Source: an uncultured Methylococcales bacterium
GTDB taxonomy: Bacteria; Pseudomonadota; Gammaproteobacteria; Methylococcales; Methylomonadaceae
Reading direction: 5' to 3'
Assembly: GCA_913009265.1 (NCBI GenBank)
Contig: CAJVYL010000004.1
Coordinates: 1-37,492, forward strand
Length of the DNA stretch: 37,492 bases
Part shown: one piece after another, positions 1 through 7,518 of the stretch
Layout: the number at the start of each line of letters is the position of its first letter
Position numbering within the stretch: the stretch's first letter is position 1
Translations under genes and position numbers: made by a program
The notes under the pieces: model-generated
What the model saw: only the letters and a program-made list of their open reading frames with translations
What the model was told of the DNA's origin: nothing
Database searches by the model: none

Positions 1-108
1 AGCTTAAAGAAAGTCGCTTCAGTACAAATGGAAAGCCCTGCAGGTATCTTTTCTAGAGGCCGTGTTAAATACATGACTCGTGGATTATCACCTGATGAAA
101 TGGAGTAA
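1..108 (+). CDS. C-terminal fragment, possible heme d1 beta-propeller protein (NirS/NirN/NirF-like)
   Basis: An open frame enters from the left edge and ends at a TAA at 106-108, leaving 35 residues. The segment SPAGIFSRGR resembles the last strand of the d1 propeller family; NirF in this same window ends with KPSGIFFSSRAHK at the equivalent place. It lies 4 bases before the next gene's start, so it is probably the preceding gene of the nir operon. In the Pseudomonas order this slot is nirS, but the classical NirS tail, as I recall it, is different, so NirN or another NirF-like paralogue is equally possible. The fragment is too short to settle the identity. Confidence 0.45.
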   Translation, partial: SLKKVASVQMESPAGIFSRGRVKYMTRGLSPDEME

Positions 109-112
109 GATT

Positions 113-412
113 ATGAAAATTTTACTTATTTCAATGGTTTTACTCAGTGTATCTACGGCTCAAGCGGCTAGTATTTATGCGGGTAAGGCAAAAGCAGCAG
201 CTGTTTGTTCACAATGTCATGGGGTTAGATCTACAAGTGCGGAAGCACCATTTCCTCCACTTGCTGGAAGGGATGAAGAGTATCTTGAAATGGCACTTAA
301 GCAATACCGTGATAAAACACGTATTTCAGATGTGATGAATAATATTGCAGGCTCATTAACTGATCGAGATATTAATAATATTGCTAATTATTATAGTCGT
401 TTAGGTAAATGA
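113..412 (+). CDS. Small periplasmic monoheme cytochrome c (NirM-like)
   Basis: This 99-residue protein starts with a signal peptide (MKILLISMVLLSVSTAQA) and carries one heme site, CSQCH at residues 32-36. The C-terminal half has the short-helix pattern of class I cytochromes of the c553/c4 type (LTDRDINNIANYYSRL). It would be an electron carrier in the periplasm, plausibly donating to nitrite reductase as NirM (c551) does in Pseudomonas. An upstream in-frame ATG at 80 is rejected: it would put hydrophilic residues before the signal peptide and overlap the previous gene, while the ATG at 113 has GGAG at 102-105. The stop overlaps nirC by ATGA, suggesting translational coupling. The heme protein call is firm; the NirM role is inferred from position. 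Confidence 0.85.
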   Translation: MKILLISMVLLSVSTAQAASIYAGKAKAAAVCSQCHGVRSTSAEAPFPPLAGRDEEYLEMALKQYRDKTRISDVMNNIAGSLTDRDINNIANYYSRLGK

Positions 413-717
413 GATATCTAATCATTGCACTGGCTTTTTCTGCCAGTGCAATGGCTGATAAAGCAATTGATTCCCCAAGTCTAGAAAGACAACAAGAATT
501 ACATAATATGCTTGCGCATGATTGTGGTTCTTGTCATGGATTAACCCTTAAAGGGGGCTTGGGACCATCTTTGTTACCCAAGGCTTTGGCTGGTAAATCT
601 GATCAGTTTCTTGTACATACCATTCTTGAAGGTAGAAAGGGTACGGCAATGCCACCTTGGAAACCTTTTATTACTGAACAAGAAGCCCTTTGGATAGTTC
701 AAAAATTACTAAAGTAG
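409..717 (+). CDS. nirC: Cytochrome c55X, NirC
   Basis: The gene encodes 102 residues with a short signal peptide (cleavage near residue 16), a heme-binding CGSCH at 39-43 and a probable axial Met in GTAMPPW. The stretch HDCGSCHGLTLKGGLGPSLL is typical of the cytochrome c55X (NirC) family, found in nir clusters and thought to serve heme d1 maturation or electron delivery to NirS. The start overlaps the stop of the previous cytochrome gene (ATGA). A long hairpin repeat follows directly, so distal operon expression either reads through it or restarts before nirF. Confidence 0.85.
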   Translation: MRYLIIALAFSASAMADKAIDSPSLERQQELHNMLAHDCGSCHGLTLKGGLGPSLLPKALAGKSDQFLVHTILEGRKGTAMPPWKPFITEQEALWIVQKLLK

Positions 718-722
718 AATAT

Positions 723-777
723 GGGGCGAAGGCTTTAGCCTTCAATTTATTATAATGAAGGCTAAAGCCTTCGCCCC
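723..777. repeat. Nested palindrome, family A copy 1
   Basis: Two perfectly complementary 22-base arms (723-744 and 756-777) flank an 11-base AT loop. Each arm begins or ends with GGGGCG/CGCCCC and contains its own palindrome, GAAGGC-TTTA-GCCTTC, so it can fold as one long hairpin or two small ones. It lies between nirC and nirF inside an otherwise tight operon. A closely related element is at 18081-18133 and a partial one at 9165-9201. It is probably a REP-type element; it may also attenuate transcription or stabilise the upstream mRNA. Confidence 0.85.
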
Positions 778-821
778 CACATAGTTTTCTAATCCAACCC
801 CCTCTCAATTTATATCAAAAT

Positions 822-1982
822 ATGTTCAAACTTAGTCTTTTATCACTCTTGTTTTGTCTTAATGCCCATGCTGAATTACGAGCAACAGGTGATTTAGGTG
901 TAGTTATTGAACGTGCAAAAGGTAGTGCTTTAATCATCAATACCAGCAAACAAAAGACTTTAGCCAAAATAGAAGCATTAGGTGATTTATCCCATGCTTC
1001 CGTGGTGTTTTCTCGTGACCAAAGATATGCATTTGTATTCGGTCGTGATGGTGGTTTAAGTAAAATTGATTTATTACAAGATAAAGTGGCTAAACGTATT
1101 ATTCAAGCAGGGAATAGTATTGGTGGTGCAATTTCTCAAGATGGTCAATTAATCGCAGTTTCAAATTACACACCTGGTGGCGTTAAAATATTCTCAGCTG
1201 AAACTTTGGAATTAATTGCTGATATTCCTGCCCAGTATGGTGATAATCAATTATCTAAAGTAGTAGGTTTGGTCGATGCACCAGGGCAGCGTTTTGTTTT
1301 TAGTTTATTTGATGCTAATGAGGTGTGGATTGTTGATGTAAAAAAACCAACTACTCCTGTTATTCAGAAATTTAAAAATATTGGTAAACAACCTTATGAT
1401 GCTTTATTAACACCTGATGGTCGTTATTATATTGCAGGCTTATTTGGTGAAAGAGGTTTGGCTTTATTAGATTTATGGAATCCAGAAACAGGTGTTAAAC
1501 GAATCTTGCCTGATTATGGCAAAGATGATGAAAAACTACCTGTTTATAAAATGCCTCATTTAGAAGGCTGGGCTGTTGCAGGTGACTTTATGTTAATACC
1601 AGCAATCGGTCAGCATGAAGTTTTAGTGATTGATACTAGGCAGTGGACTTTAGTTAAGCGCATACCTGTTATAGGCCAACCTGTCTTTGTAATGGCTAGA
1701 CCTGATGGACGGCAAATATGGGTGAACTTTGCCTTTCCTGATAATCAAAATTTACAAATTATAGATGCTAAAGATTTTAAAATCGTTAAATCTTTAATAC
1801 CTGGAAAAGCGGTGTTACATATGGAATTTACACCACGTGGTGAGCAAGTGTGGGTATCTGTACGTGATGATAACCAAGTCATTATTTATGACACAGAAAA
1901 CCATGCAGAGTTAAAGCGCTTATCGGCTGAAAAACCGAGTGGTATATTTTTTAGTTCGCGTGCCCATAAAACGGGTTTGTAA
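822..1982 (+). CDS. nirF: Heme d1 biosynthesis protein NirF
   Basis: The 386-residue product matches the NirF family in length and start-to-end pattern: a signal peptide (cleaved near residue 17), then WD-like blades of an eight-bladed propeller related to the d1 domain of cytochrome cd1, for example GAISQDGQLIAVSNYTPGGVKIF and the terminal KPSGIFFSSRAHKTGL. NirF is a periplasmic protein needed for a late step in heme d1 synthesis. No clear Shine-Dalgarno sequence precedes the ATG, but the signal peptide fixes the start. Two bases separate its stop from nirD. The upstream palindrome is the only sizeable spacer in the operon. Confidence 0.92.
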   Translation: MFKLSLLSLLFCLNAHAELRATGDLGVVIERAKGSALIINTSKQKTLAKIEALGDLSHASVVFSRDQRYAFVFGRDGGLSKIDLLQDKVAKRIIQAGNSIGGAISQDGQLIAVSNYTPGGVKIFSAETLELIADIPAQYGDNQLSKVVGLVDAPGQRFVFSLFDANEVWIVDVKKPTTPVIQKFKNIGKQPYDALLTPDGRYYIAGLFGERGLALLDLWNPETGVKRILPDYGKDDEKLPVYKMPHLEGWAVAGDFMLIPAIGQHEVLVIDTRQWTLVKRIPVIGQPVFVMARPDGRQIWVNFAFPDNQNLQIIDAKDFKIVKSLIPGKAVLHMEFTPRGEQVWVSVRDDNQVIIYDTENHAELKRLSAEKPSGIFFSSRAHKTGL

Positions 1983-1984
1983 TA

Positions 1985-2440
1985 ATGCTAAGTTCCTTGC
2001 ATAAGCAATTACTTAATGATTTCCAGCAAGATTTACCCTTATCAGCGACTCCATATCAGGATGTTGCAGATTCTTTAGGCGTTGCTGAAGATGAAGTTTT
2101 AGACGCTTTTAAAGAATTGCAGGATCAACAGTTTATTGCCCGTATTGGTTCTGTTATTGCGCCTAATTTAATTGGGACTAGTTCATTAGTCGCCATGTCT
2201 GTTCCAGAGAATCATCTTCAAAGTGTTGCTGAAATTATTAACCAATACCCTGAAGTTAATCATAACTATGAAAGAGATAATCGCTTTAATTTATGGTTTG
2301 TATTGGTTGCTAAAGACAGCGAGAGTTTACAACAAGTAATGGCTGATATGGAATTACAAACAGGTTATAAAATGTTGTATTTACCTTTATTGGCAGATTA
2401 CTTTATCAATTTAGGGTTTGAGTTAGATTTTGATGATTGA
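1985..2440 (+). CDS. nirD: Siroheme decarboxylase subunit NirD
   Basis: This 151-residue protein has the Lrp/AsnC-like fold of the NirDLGH proteins: an N-terminal winged helix (about 1-65) and a C-terminal RAM-like domain (about 70-150) with PEVNHNYERDNRFNLWFVL. Family knowledge: NirDLGH decarboxylates siroheme to 12,18-didecarboxysiroheme, the second stage of heme d1 synthesis, in the cytoplasm. It is closest in the window to NirG (both carry PEV-HNY and NLWFV/NMWFV motifs). The D/L/G/H assignment follows gene order and the pairwise resemblance of D to G and L to H. The stop overlaps nirL by 11 bases. Confidence 0.88.
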   Translation: MLSSLHKQLLNDFQQDLPLSATPYQDVADSLGVAEDEVLDAFKELQDQQFIARIGSVIAPNLIGTSSLVAMSVPENHLQSVAEIINQYPEVNHNYERDNRFNLWFVLVAKDSESLQQVMADMELQTGYKMLYLPLLADYFINLGFELDFDD

Positions 2441-2942
2441 TGGTGTTAGTCGACAGTTAATAGAACTGTTACAACAAGGTTTACCGCTGGTTTCGCGCCC
2501 TTATACTGAGATTGCTAAAAAACTTCATCTCACTGAAGATGAAGTACTTATACGGGTGGCTAAACTTAAACAGCAGGGTATTATTAAGCGTTTAGGGGTC
2601 GTAGTTAATCATAGGCGATTAGGTTATAAAGCCAATGCTATGGTGGTGTTTGATGTGCCTGATAGTTTAATCTCGCAAATCGGTGATCATGTCAGCCAAT
2701 TTAACTTTGTTAATTTGTGTTATCAGCGCCCAAGGCAGGGTGATCAATGGCCTTATAGCTTATATTGCATGATTCATGGTAAAAACAAAGAGACAGTTTT
2801 AAAGCAGTTAGATCATTTGATTGAGTCATGTGGATTGCAGCAGTTTAAACGCGAAGTATTGTTTAGCAAGCAATGTTTTAAGCAACGTGGCGCGCTTTAT
2901 CAAGCCTTAGAAAAACAACAAAAAGTTATAAGTAATGGATGA
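2430..2942 (+). CDS. nirL: Siroheme decarboxylase subunit NirL
   Basis: The 170-residue product is the partner type to NirD: a winged-helix N-terminus (LLQQGLPLVSRPYTEIAKKL) followed by a RAM-like half with GVVVNHRRLGYKANAM and the C-terminal KQCFKQRGALY. The motif (V/P)NH-RLGY is shared with NirH in this operon and marks the L/H subtype. It would form part of the NirDLGH siroheme decarboxylase. It overlaps nirD at its start and nirG at its end by 8 bases, consistent with coupled translation. In some bacteria NirD and NirL are fused; here they are separate genes in different frames. Confidence 0.87.
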   Translation: MMIDGVSRQLIELLQQGLPLVSRPYTEIAKKLHLTEDEVLIRVAKLKQQGIIKRLGVVVNHRRLGYKANAMVVFDVPDSLISQIGDHVSQFNFVNLCYQRPRQGDQWPYSLYCMIHGKNKETVLKQLDHLIESCGLQQFKREVLFSKQCFKQRGALYQALEKQQKVISNG

Positions 2943-3378
2943 AGTAGATAAACTAATCATTAATCACCTTCAAGGTGGTTTTCCTGTCTGTGACTCACCT
3001 TATCAAGTGGTTGCTGATCAATTAGGTTTAGCTGAAGCTGACTTAATTAATAGAATAAAGAATTTGTTAGATACAGGCTTACTCTCCCGTTTTGGTCCTT
3101 TATTTCATGCAGAACAAATGGGGGGCGCATTAACTTTAGCCGCTGTAAAAGCACCAGAACAGCAGTTTGATCAAATTGCTGAAATAATCAATTCCTTTCC
3201 TGAAGTTGCACATAATTATGCGCGTAATCATGAGCTTAATATGTGGTTTGTCATTGCAACTGATGTGCCTGAAAGGTTAACAGAAGTTATTAAGGAAATT
3301 GAACAGCAAACTAAATTAGCTGTTTATAACATGCCGAAAATAAATGAATATTTTGTTGGCTTAAAATTACAGGCATAA
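2935..3378 (+). CDS. nirG: Siroheme decarboxylase subunit NirG
   Basis: This 147-residue protein repeats the NirD architecture: DEVDKLIINHLQGGFPVCDSPY at the winged-helix start, then PEVAHNYARNHELNMWFVI and a short tail ending YFVGLKLQA. Its role is in the siroheme decarboxylation step together with NirD, NirL and NirH. It starts inside nirL and is followed by nirH after 2 bases. The D-L-G-H order matches Pseudomonas-type nir clusters; the labels depend on that synteny, since the subunits are paralogues. Confidence 0.87.
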   Translation: MDEVDKLIINHLQGGFPVCDSPYQVVADQLGLAEADLINRIKNLLDTGLLSRFGPLFHAEQMGGALTLAAVKAPEQQFDQIAEIINSFPEVAHNYARNHELNMWFVIATDVPERLTEVIKEIEQQTKLAVYNMPKINEYFVGLKLQA

Positions 3379-3380
3379 AC

Positions 3381-3863
3381 ATGGATGAATTAGACCGACA
3401 AATTATTACAGCCACTCAAGCAGGACTCCCCCTAGTACCTCAGCCTTATCAAGCAGTCGCTAATGAATTAGGTATCACAGCTGAATTATTGATGCAGCGC
3501 ATTAAATTAATGCAGCAACAACAAGTTATTCGGCGTATTGGTGTAGTGCCAAATCATTACCGTTTAGGATATAAATATAACGGTATGACTGTTTGGAATA
3601 TTGCTGATGAATATATAGATGATCTAGGTAAACAAGTGGGTGAGTTAGACTTTGTCAGCCATTGTTATCATCGTCCAAGGCATGAACCCGAATGGAATTA
3701 TAATTTGTTTGCTATGGTACACAGTAAAACAGAAGAAGGCGTAAACCAGAAAATACAAATCATTGTTGATTTACTAGGTGCATATAATTTAGGAAATGAT
3801 GTTTTATATAGTACTCGAATTTTGAAGAAAACAGGGTTAAGAATAGGAGCTAAGGGTGTTTAG
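3381..3863 (+). CDS. nirH: Siroheme decarboxylase subunit NirH
   Basis: The 160-residue product starts DELDRQIITATQAGLPLVPQPY and carries VVPNHYRLGYKYNGMTVW and the long HRPRHEPEWNYNLFAMVH segment, the L/H-type RAM half. It is the paralogue of NirL (CYQRPRQGDQWPYSLYCMIH at the equivalent site). It is expected to act in the NirDLGH complex. Its last 8 bases overlap the GTG start of nirJ, and its C-terminal codons supply the Shine-Dalgarno sequence of nirJ (TAGGAG at 3844-3849). Confidence 0.88.
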   Translation: MDELDRQIITATQAGLPLVPQPYQAVANELGITAELLMQRIKLMQQQQVIRRIGVVPNHYRLGYKYNGMTVWNIADEYIDDLGKQVGELDFVSHCYHRPRHEPEWNYNLFAMVHSKTEEGVNQKIQIIVDLLGAYNLGNDVLYSTRILKKTGLRIGAKGV

Positions 3864-4995
3864 ATTAAGTCAATATATGCGAGAAATTTTGCATCCAACG
3901 CCTTTAAAACCAGTAAGGAAACCTTCTGGCCCCGTTGTTATCTGGAACTTAATCAGACGCTGTAATTTAACCTGTAAACATTGCTATACCACTTCTGCAA
4001 ATGTAGATTTTCCTGGAGAATTAAGCACGCCTGAAATCTATCAGGTAATGGATAATTTAAAAGACTTTAAAGTCCCCGTGCTTATTTTATCTGGTGGAGA
4101 GCCTTTATTACATCCCGATATCTTTGATATTTCTCGACGTGCAAAAGATATGGGGTTTTATTTAGCACTATCTAGTAATGGCACACTTATTACTAAGGAA
4201 AATATTAAACAAATTGCAGAAATTAATTACCAATATGTGGGGGTAAGTCTTGATGGAATAGGGCAGACGCATGATAAATTTAGGCAAAAACAAGGTTCAT
4301 TTTCTGAATCTCTAGCAGGGATTGGCTTATGTCGTGATAACGGCATAAAGGCAGGTATTCGTTATACCTTAACTAAAGATAATGTACATGATTTTCCTGC
4401 CATGCTTAAGTTAATGGATGATGAAAATATAGATAAATTCTATTTATCACATTTAAACTATGGTGGAAGAGGCAATAAAAATCGTAAATCTGATGCTGAG
4501 TTTGCCATGACTCGTGATGTAATGGATCAGTTATTTGAACAATGTCTGCAATGGGAAAAGCAAGGCGCAGAAAGGGAAATTGTTACCGGTAATAATGATG
4601 CAGATGCCGTATATTTTTTACATTGGGTTAAGAAAAATTACCCAGATAAAGTTGAACATATTCAAGCAAAATTACAACAGTGGGGTGGAAATTCATCCGG
4701 TGTTAATGTGGCGAATATTGATAACTTAGGTAATGTACATCCAGATACCTTTTGGTGGAACCATAACCTAGGCAATGTAAAAACCAGAGATTTTTCTGAT
4801 ATTTGGCAAGATACATCAGATCCTCTTATGGCAGGATTAAAACAAAGTCCAAGACCATTAGAAGGACGATGTAAAACTTGTGCTTATCAACAAATATGTA
4901 ATGGAAATACCCGTGTAAGAGCTCATCAGCTATTTAATAACTCATGGGCTGAAGATCCTGGATGCTACCTTAAGTTGAGTGAAATAGTTGGTTAA
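3856..4995 (+). CDS. nirJ: Radical SAM heme d1 biosynthesis protein NirJ
   Basis: This is a 379-residue radical SAM enzyme with the 4Fe-4S/SAM motif C36-x3-C40-x2-C43 (CNLTCKHC), the GGE-like motif SGGEPLLHP and a cysteine-rich SPASM-type tail (CKTCAYQQIC and a later PGCYL). NirJ removes two propionate side chains from didecarboxysiroheme and installs the oxo groups' precursors on the way to heme d1. The start is GTG; it gives the family-typical opening with HPTP before the GPVVIWNL segment and has TAGGAG 6 bases upstream, so it is preferred over an ATG at 3877. nirE and a complete nirN are not found downstream, so those functions must lie elsewhere. Confidence 0.92.
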   Translation: MFRLSQYMREILHPTPLKPVRKPSGPVVIWNLIRRCNLTCKHCYTTSANVDFPGELSTPEIYQVMDNLKDFKVPVLILSGGEPLLHPDIFDISRRAKDMGFYLALSSNGTLITKENIKQIAEINYQYVGVSLDGIGQTHDKFRQKQGSFSESLAGIGLCRDNGIKAGIRYTLTKDNVHDFPAMLKLMDDENIDKFYLSHLNYGGRGNKNRKSDAEFAMTRDVMDQLFEQCLQWEKQGAEREIVTGNNDADAVYFLHWVKKNYPDKVEHIQAKLQQWGGNSSGVNVANIDNLGNVHPDTFWWNHNLGNVKTRDFSDIWQDTSDPLMAGLKQSPRPLEGRCKTCAYQQICNGNTRVRAHQLFNNSWAEDPGCYLKLSEIVG

Positions 4996-5119
4996 TCACT
5001 TTTTCATAATATTTTAATGAACTTGATTTTTTAGTCTATACTTTTATTTGTTTAAGCGCATATACATAATATTTTTAAGGTATATTTATAGATCAAATTT
5101 AATTAAAGGACGTTAATTA

Positions 5120-6433
5120 ATGAGGGTTTTTTATAAAGTTATATTTTTTGTTTTGTTATTTTTGTCGATTTCATTGGCAAAAGCAGATTCTTCTTTAAAC
5201 GAACAAGATATTCGACTAATAGTTAAAGAACTATTACAGGAAAAAGATTCAAAAATTCAATTATTAGAATCAAGAATACAACAATTAGAAGCCAAACTTC
5301 AAAACCAGAATGCTAGTGTAAATGTTGATAAGACAACAAGCGCAAATAAAGATCAAAAAACTATTGATAATAGTTTTAGCGACAAACTAGCAGAGATAGA
5401 ATCAGACGTTTCAGAATTAAAATCAACAGCAGCAGAAAATGGACTGGAAATTACTGGTTTTTTTGACTTTAGTGCAAGAACTGAAAATAGTGAAGAAAAT
5501 ACCTTTAGTCTGGGTGCTGTTGAGATAGACCTTGAATATGCTTATGGCGAACATTTTGCAGCCAGTTCGGCATTAGTGTGGGACGGTGACAGTGCCGAAA
5601 TAGGCGTAGCAGTTGTTGATTTCCATATGTTTGATGATGCTATCCCAGCAAGAGGACGTATTTTTTCTAGCCAAGGCTTTCATGTTCAAGCAGGTCGCTT
5701 CGATTTACCTTTTTCTACTGATTATCAATATTTTGCCGCACCCGATAGAATGACTGTTTCTGCACCTATGACTACTGAACGTATCCAGCAGGGAGGCTAT
5801 AACGGTGATGGTGTACGTTTTTATGGTAGTTGGAATATTGTTAATTATGCTGCATTTTGGACTAACTCTGTTTATGAAGATGAAGGAACCTCAGTAGGGG
5901 GACGTCTTGGTATCTCTTTGGGACAAAACAGTTACCAATTACATAATCAACATTCTAATGGCAATCTAGAAGTGGGGATATCTCACTTAACGGATCTTGA
6001 TGGTAGTGATAATGCCAGAAATAGTATTTATGCCGCTGATTTAACTTTCAATTATGGATTGCTTGCCTTACAAAGCGAATTGGCTTGGTTGGAATCTCAT
6101 GAAACATTATTTGATGCAAATGATGTTAATTTGGGGCGGCCTGATGAATTTTCATATCATGTAACACTGATTGCCGATTTAGCAACAGTTGTTCTATACC
6201 CTGTTAAAACTTATATTCGTTATGGGCAATGGAACCCAAGCCATTCACATATTGTTGATGGTGATGAGAGTTATGCGATTGAAGATATATCTCGTTTAAC
6301 GGTTGGTTTTAATTATACTATGAATGATTATTTACAAATCAAGTTTGAGTATTCAGATTCATTAGGGACTGAGACTGAAGAGTCAGACTTTGAAAAACAA
6401 TTAGGAACAGCTCAGTTAGTGGTGGCTTTTTAA
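5120..6433 (+). CDS. Outer-membrane porin with N-terminal coiled coil
   Basis: The 437-residue product has a signal peptide (cleaved after about residue 22, AKA-DSS), a heptad-rich coiled coil (about 30-65, LLESRIQQLEAKLQ), and then a long beta-barrel region of alternating hydrophobic and polar strands ending in the terminal Phe typical of outer-membrane barrels (AQLVVAF). The build resembles trimeric porins of the DcaP or phosphate-selective O/P type. The substrate cannot be read from sequence. It has a good Shine-Dalgarno (AAAGGAC before the ATG) and a 124-base upstream spacer that probably holds the promoter of the following four-gene cluster. The tetraheme cytochrome gene starts 7 bases after its stop. 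Confidence 0.82.
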   Translation: MRVFYKVIFFVLLFLSISLAKADSSLNEQDIRLIVKELLQEKDSKIQLLESRIQQLEAKLQNQNASVNVDKTTSANKDQKTIDNSFSDKLAEIESDVSELKSTAAENGLEITGFFDFSARTENSEENTFSLGAVEIDLEYAYGEHFAASSALVWDGDSAEIGVAVVDFHMFDDAIPARGRIFSSQGFHVQAGRFDLPFSTDYQYFAAPDRMTVSAPMTTERIQQGGYNGDGVRFYGSWNIVNYAAFWTNSVYEDEGTSVGGRLGISLGQNSYQLHNQHSNGNLEVGISHLTDLDGSDNARNSIYAADLTFNYGLLALQSELAWLESHETLFDANDVNLGRPDEFSYHVTLIADLATVVLYPVKTYIRYGQWNPSHSHIVDGDESYAIEDISRLTVGFNYTMNDYLQIKFEYSDSLGTETEESDFEKQLGTAQLVVAF

Positions 6434-6440
6434 AATAATT

Positions 6441-6941
6441 ATGAAAATACAAAGAAAATATTTTTACTTGCTTACACTTATAATCGGTTTTTTTTCCAAT
6501 AATATCTTTGCACAAGAAAACCCACATCAACTGGGTAACAATAATGATATCACTTGTATTAATTGTCATGTTCTTCAGCCTAATATTACAGAAGCCATTA
6601 ATACAAAAAATAACCATGTGGATTTAAATAAATTCAAAAAAGATGGTATTGAAATGTGTACAACGTGTCATTCGGAAGAAGAGGGGCATGTAGTCGGTGT
6701 GCCGTTAGATTTTTCTGTTCCTGCTGATTTGCCCTTGGGCTTAGATAAATCTGTATCATGTTTGACCTGTCATTATACGCATGGAAGTTTTGAAAGTGAC
6801 CGGCCGCAAGCCAGTTATAGCTTTATGGATAGTTTATTAAACTCCGAACGCTTACATAAAAGTTTTTTAATTCGCCGTAATAATGTCAACGGCGAATTAT
6901 GTTTAACTTGTCATAATACTAAACAGAGTAAACAACAATGA
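6441..6941 (+). CDS. Periplasmic tetraheme cytochrome c
   Basis: This 166-residue protein has a signal peptide (about 1-24) and four CxxCH heme sites at residues 39-43 (CINCH), 73-77 (CTTCH), 107-111 (CLTCH) and 154-158 (CLTCH). Extra histidines (H29, H59, H83, H114) could serve as distal ligands for bis-His hemes. It resembles the doubled-CxxCH class of small multiheme cytochromes, but I recognise no named member. There is no visible Shine-Dalgarno, so translation is probably coupled to the porin 7 bases upstream. Its stop overlaps the next gene by ATGA. The context (porin, HAMP protein, chemoreceptor) suggests a redox input to sensing rather than a terminal reductase; this is inference. Confidence 0.85.
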   Translation: MKIQRKYFYLLTLIIGFFSNNIFAQENPHQLGNNNDITCINCHVLQPNITEAINTKNNHVDLNKFKKDGIEMCTTCHSEEEGHVVGVPLDFSVPADLPLGLDKSVSCLTCHYTHGSFESDRPQASYSFMDSLLNSERLHKSFLIRRNNVNGELCLTCHNTKQSKQQ

Positions 6942-7513
6942 GTGACACAATAAAACCCAACAAAAGAAAAATAATTCTGATAGATAAGGCCTTTCAAGGT
7001 CGATTTATTGTTTCTGTTTTGGCGACCATTATTTTATTTGGTTTATGTTCTGCAGGTTTATTGTATTGGTTGATAAGTAGTGATTTAAACGTTCAATCAC
7101 AAGCAGCACATATTAATATTGCAAATACTTGGGAAAGGTTAGGCTTATCAATACTTCTTGGTAATATTGTTGCAGCGATTATTGCAGGCTTAACGGCAAT
7201 AATTGTGGTTCTTTATATATCGCATAAAATTGCAGGCCCCCTATATCGGTTTGAAACATTATGTAAAGAAGTAGGTGAGGGGAATTTAGATACCATTACC
7301 TATTTAAGAGAAGGTGATCAATTACAAGAACTAGCTCAATCTTTTTCAACAATGGTCGATAAGTTACGTGATAAACGTAAAAATAAGAATGAATTAGTTG
7401 CCGAAATTAATCAACAATTAGTAAGTTTAAAAAATAATGCTGAACTATCAATTGAACAGCAGGAATCAATTGAAAATATTGAATTGATTTTAAACAAAAT
7501 AAAGGAATCATAA
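6938..7513 (+). CDS. Small inner-membrane HAMP-domain protein without an output domain
   Basis: The 191-residue product has two membrane helices (about 23-45 and 69-97) enclosing a periplasmic loop of only about 25 residues, then a HAMP domain beginning [12 protein letters not shown] (about 98-150) and a charged coiled-coil tail of about 40 residues. There is no kinase, methyl-accepting or GGDEF domain. The loop is too small for a classic ligand pocket, so the signal may come from a partner, most simply the tetraheme cytochrome encoded just upstream with an ATGA overlap. The chemoreceptor gene follows after 5 bases. The function is unknown; a signal-relay subunit is a working guess. Confidence 0.75.
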   Translation: MSDTIKPNKRKIILIDKAFQGRFIVSVLATIILFGLCSAGLLYWLISSDLNVQSQAAHINIANTWERLGLSILLGNIVAAIIAGLTAIIVVLYISHKIAGPLYRFETLCKEVGEGNLDTITYLREGDQLQELAQSFSTMVDKLRDKRKNKNELVAEINQQLVSLKNNAELSIEQQESIENIELILNKIKES

Positions 7514-7518
7514 AAATT

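Noticed and set aside
80-112. Earlier ATG for the NirM-like cytochrome
   Set aside because: It adds hydrophilic residues before a clean signal peptide and overlaps the upstream gene; GGAG supports the ATG at 113.
723-777. Insertion-sequence ends
   Set aside because: No transposase gene or target-site duplication is visible near any of the palindromes, so they are listed as REP/MITE-like repeats only.
4535-4729. Open frame inside nirJ
   Set aside because: It is out of frame within a confidently assigned radical SAM gene and has no family resemblance.
4996-5119. FNR/NNR-type operator before the porin gene
   Set aside because: Isolated TTGAT and ATCAA half-sites are present, but no TTGAT-N4-ATCAA palindrome could be found.
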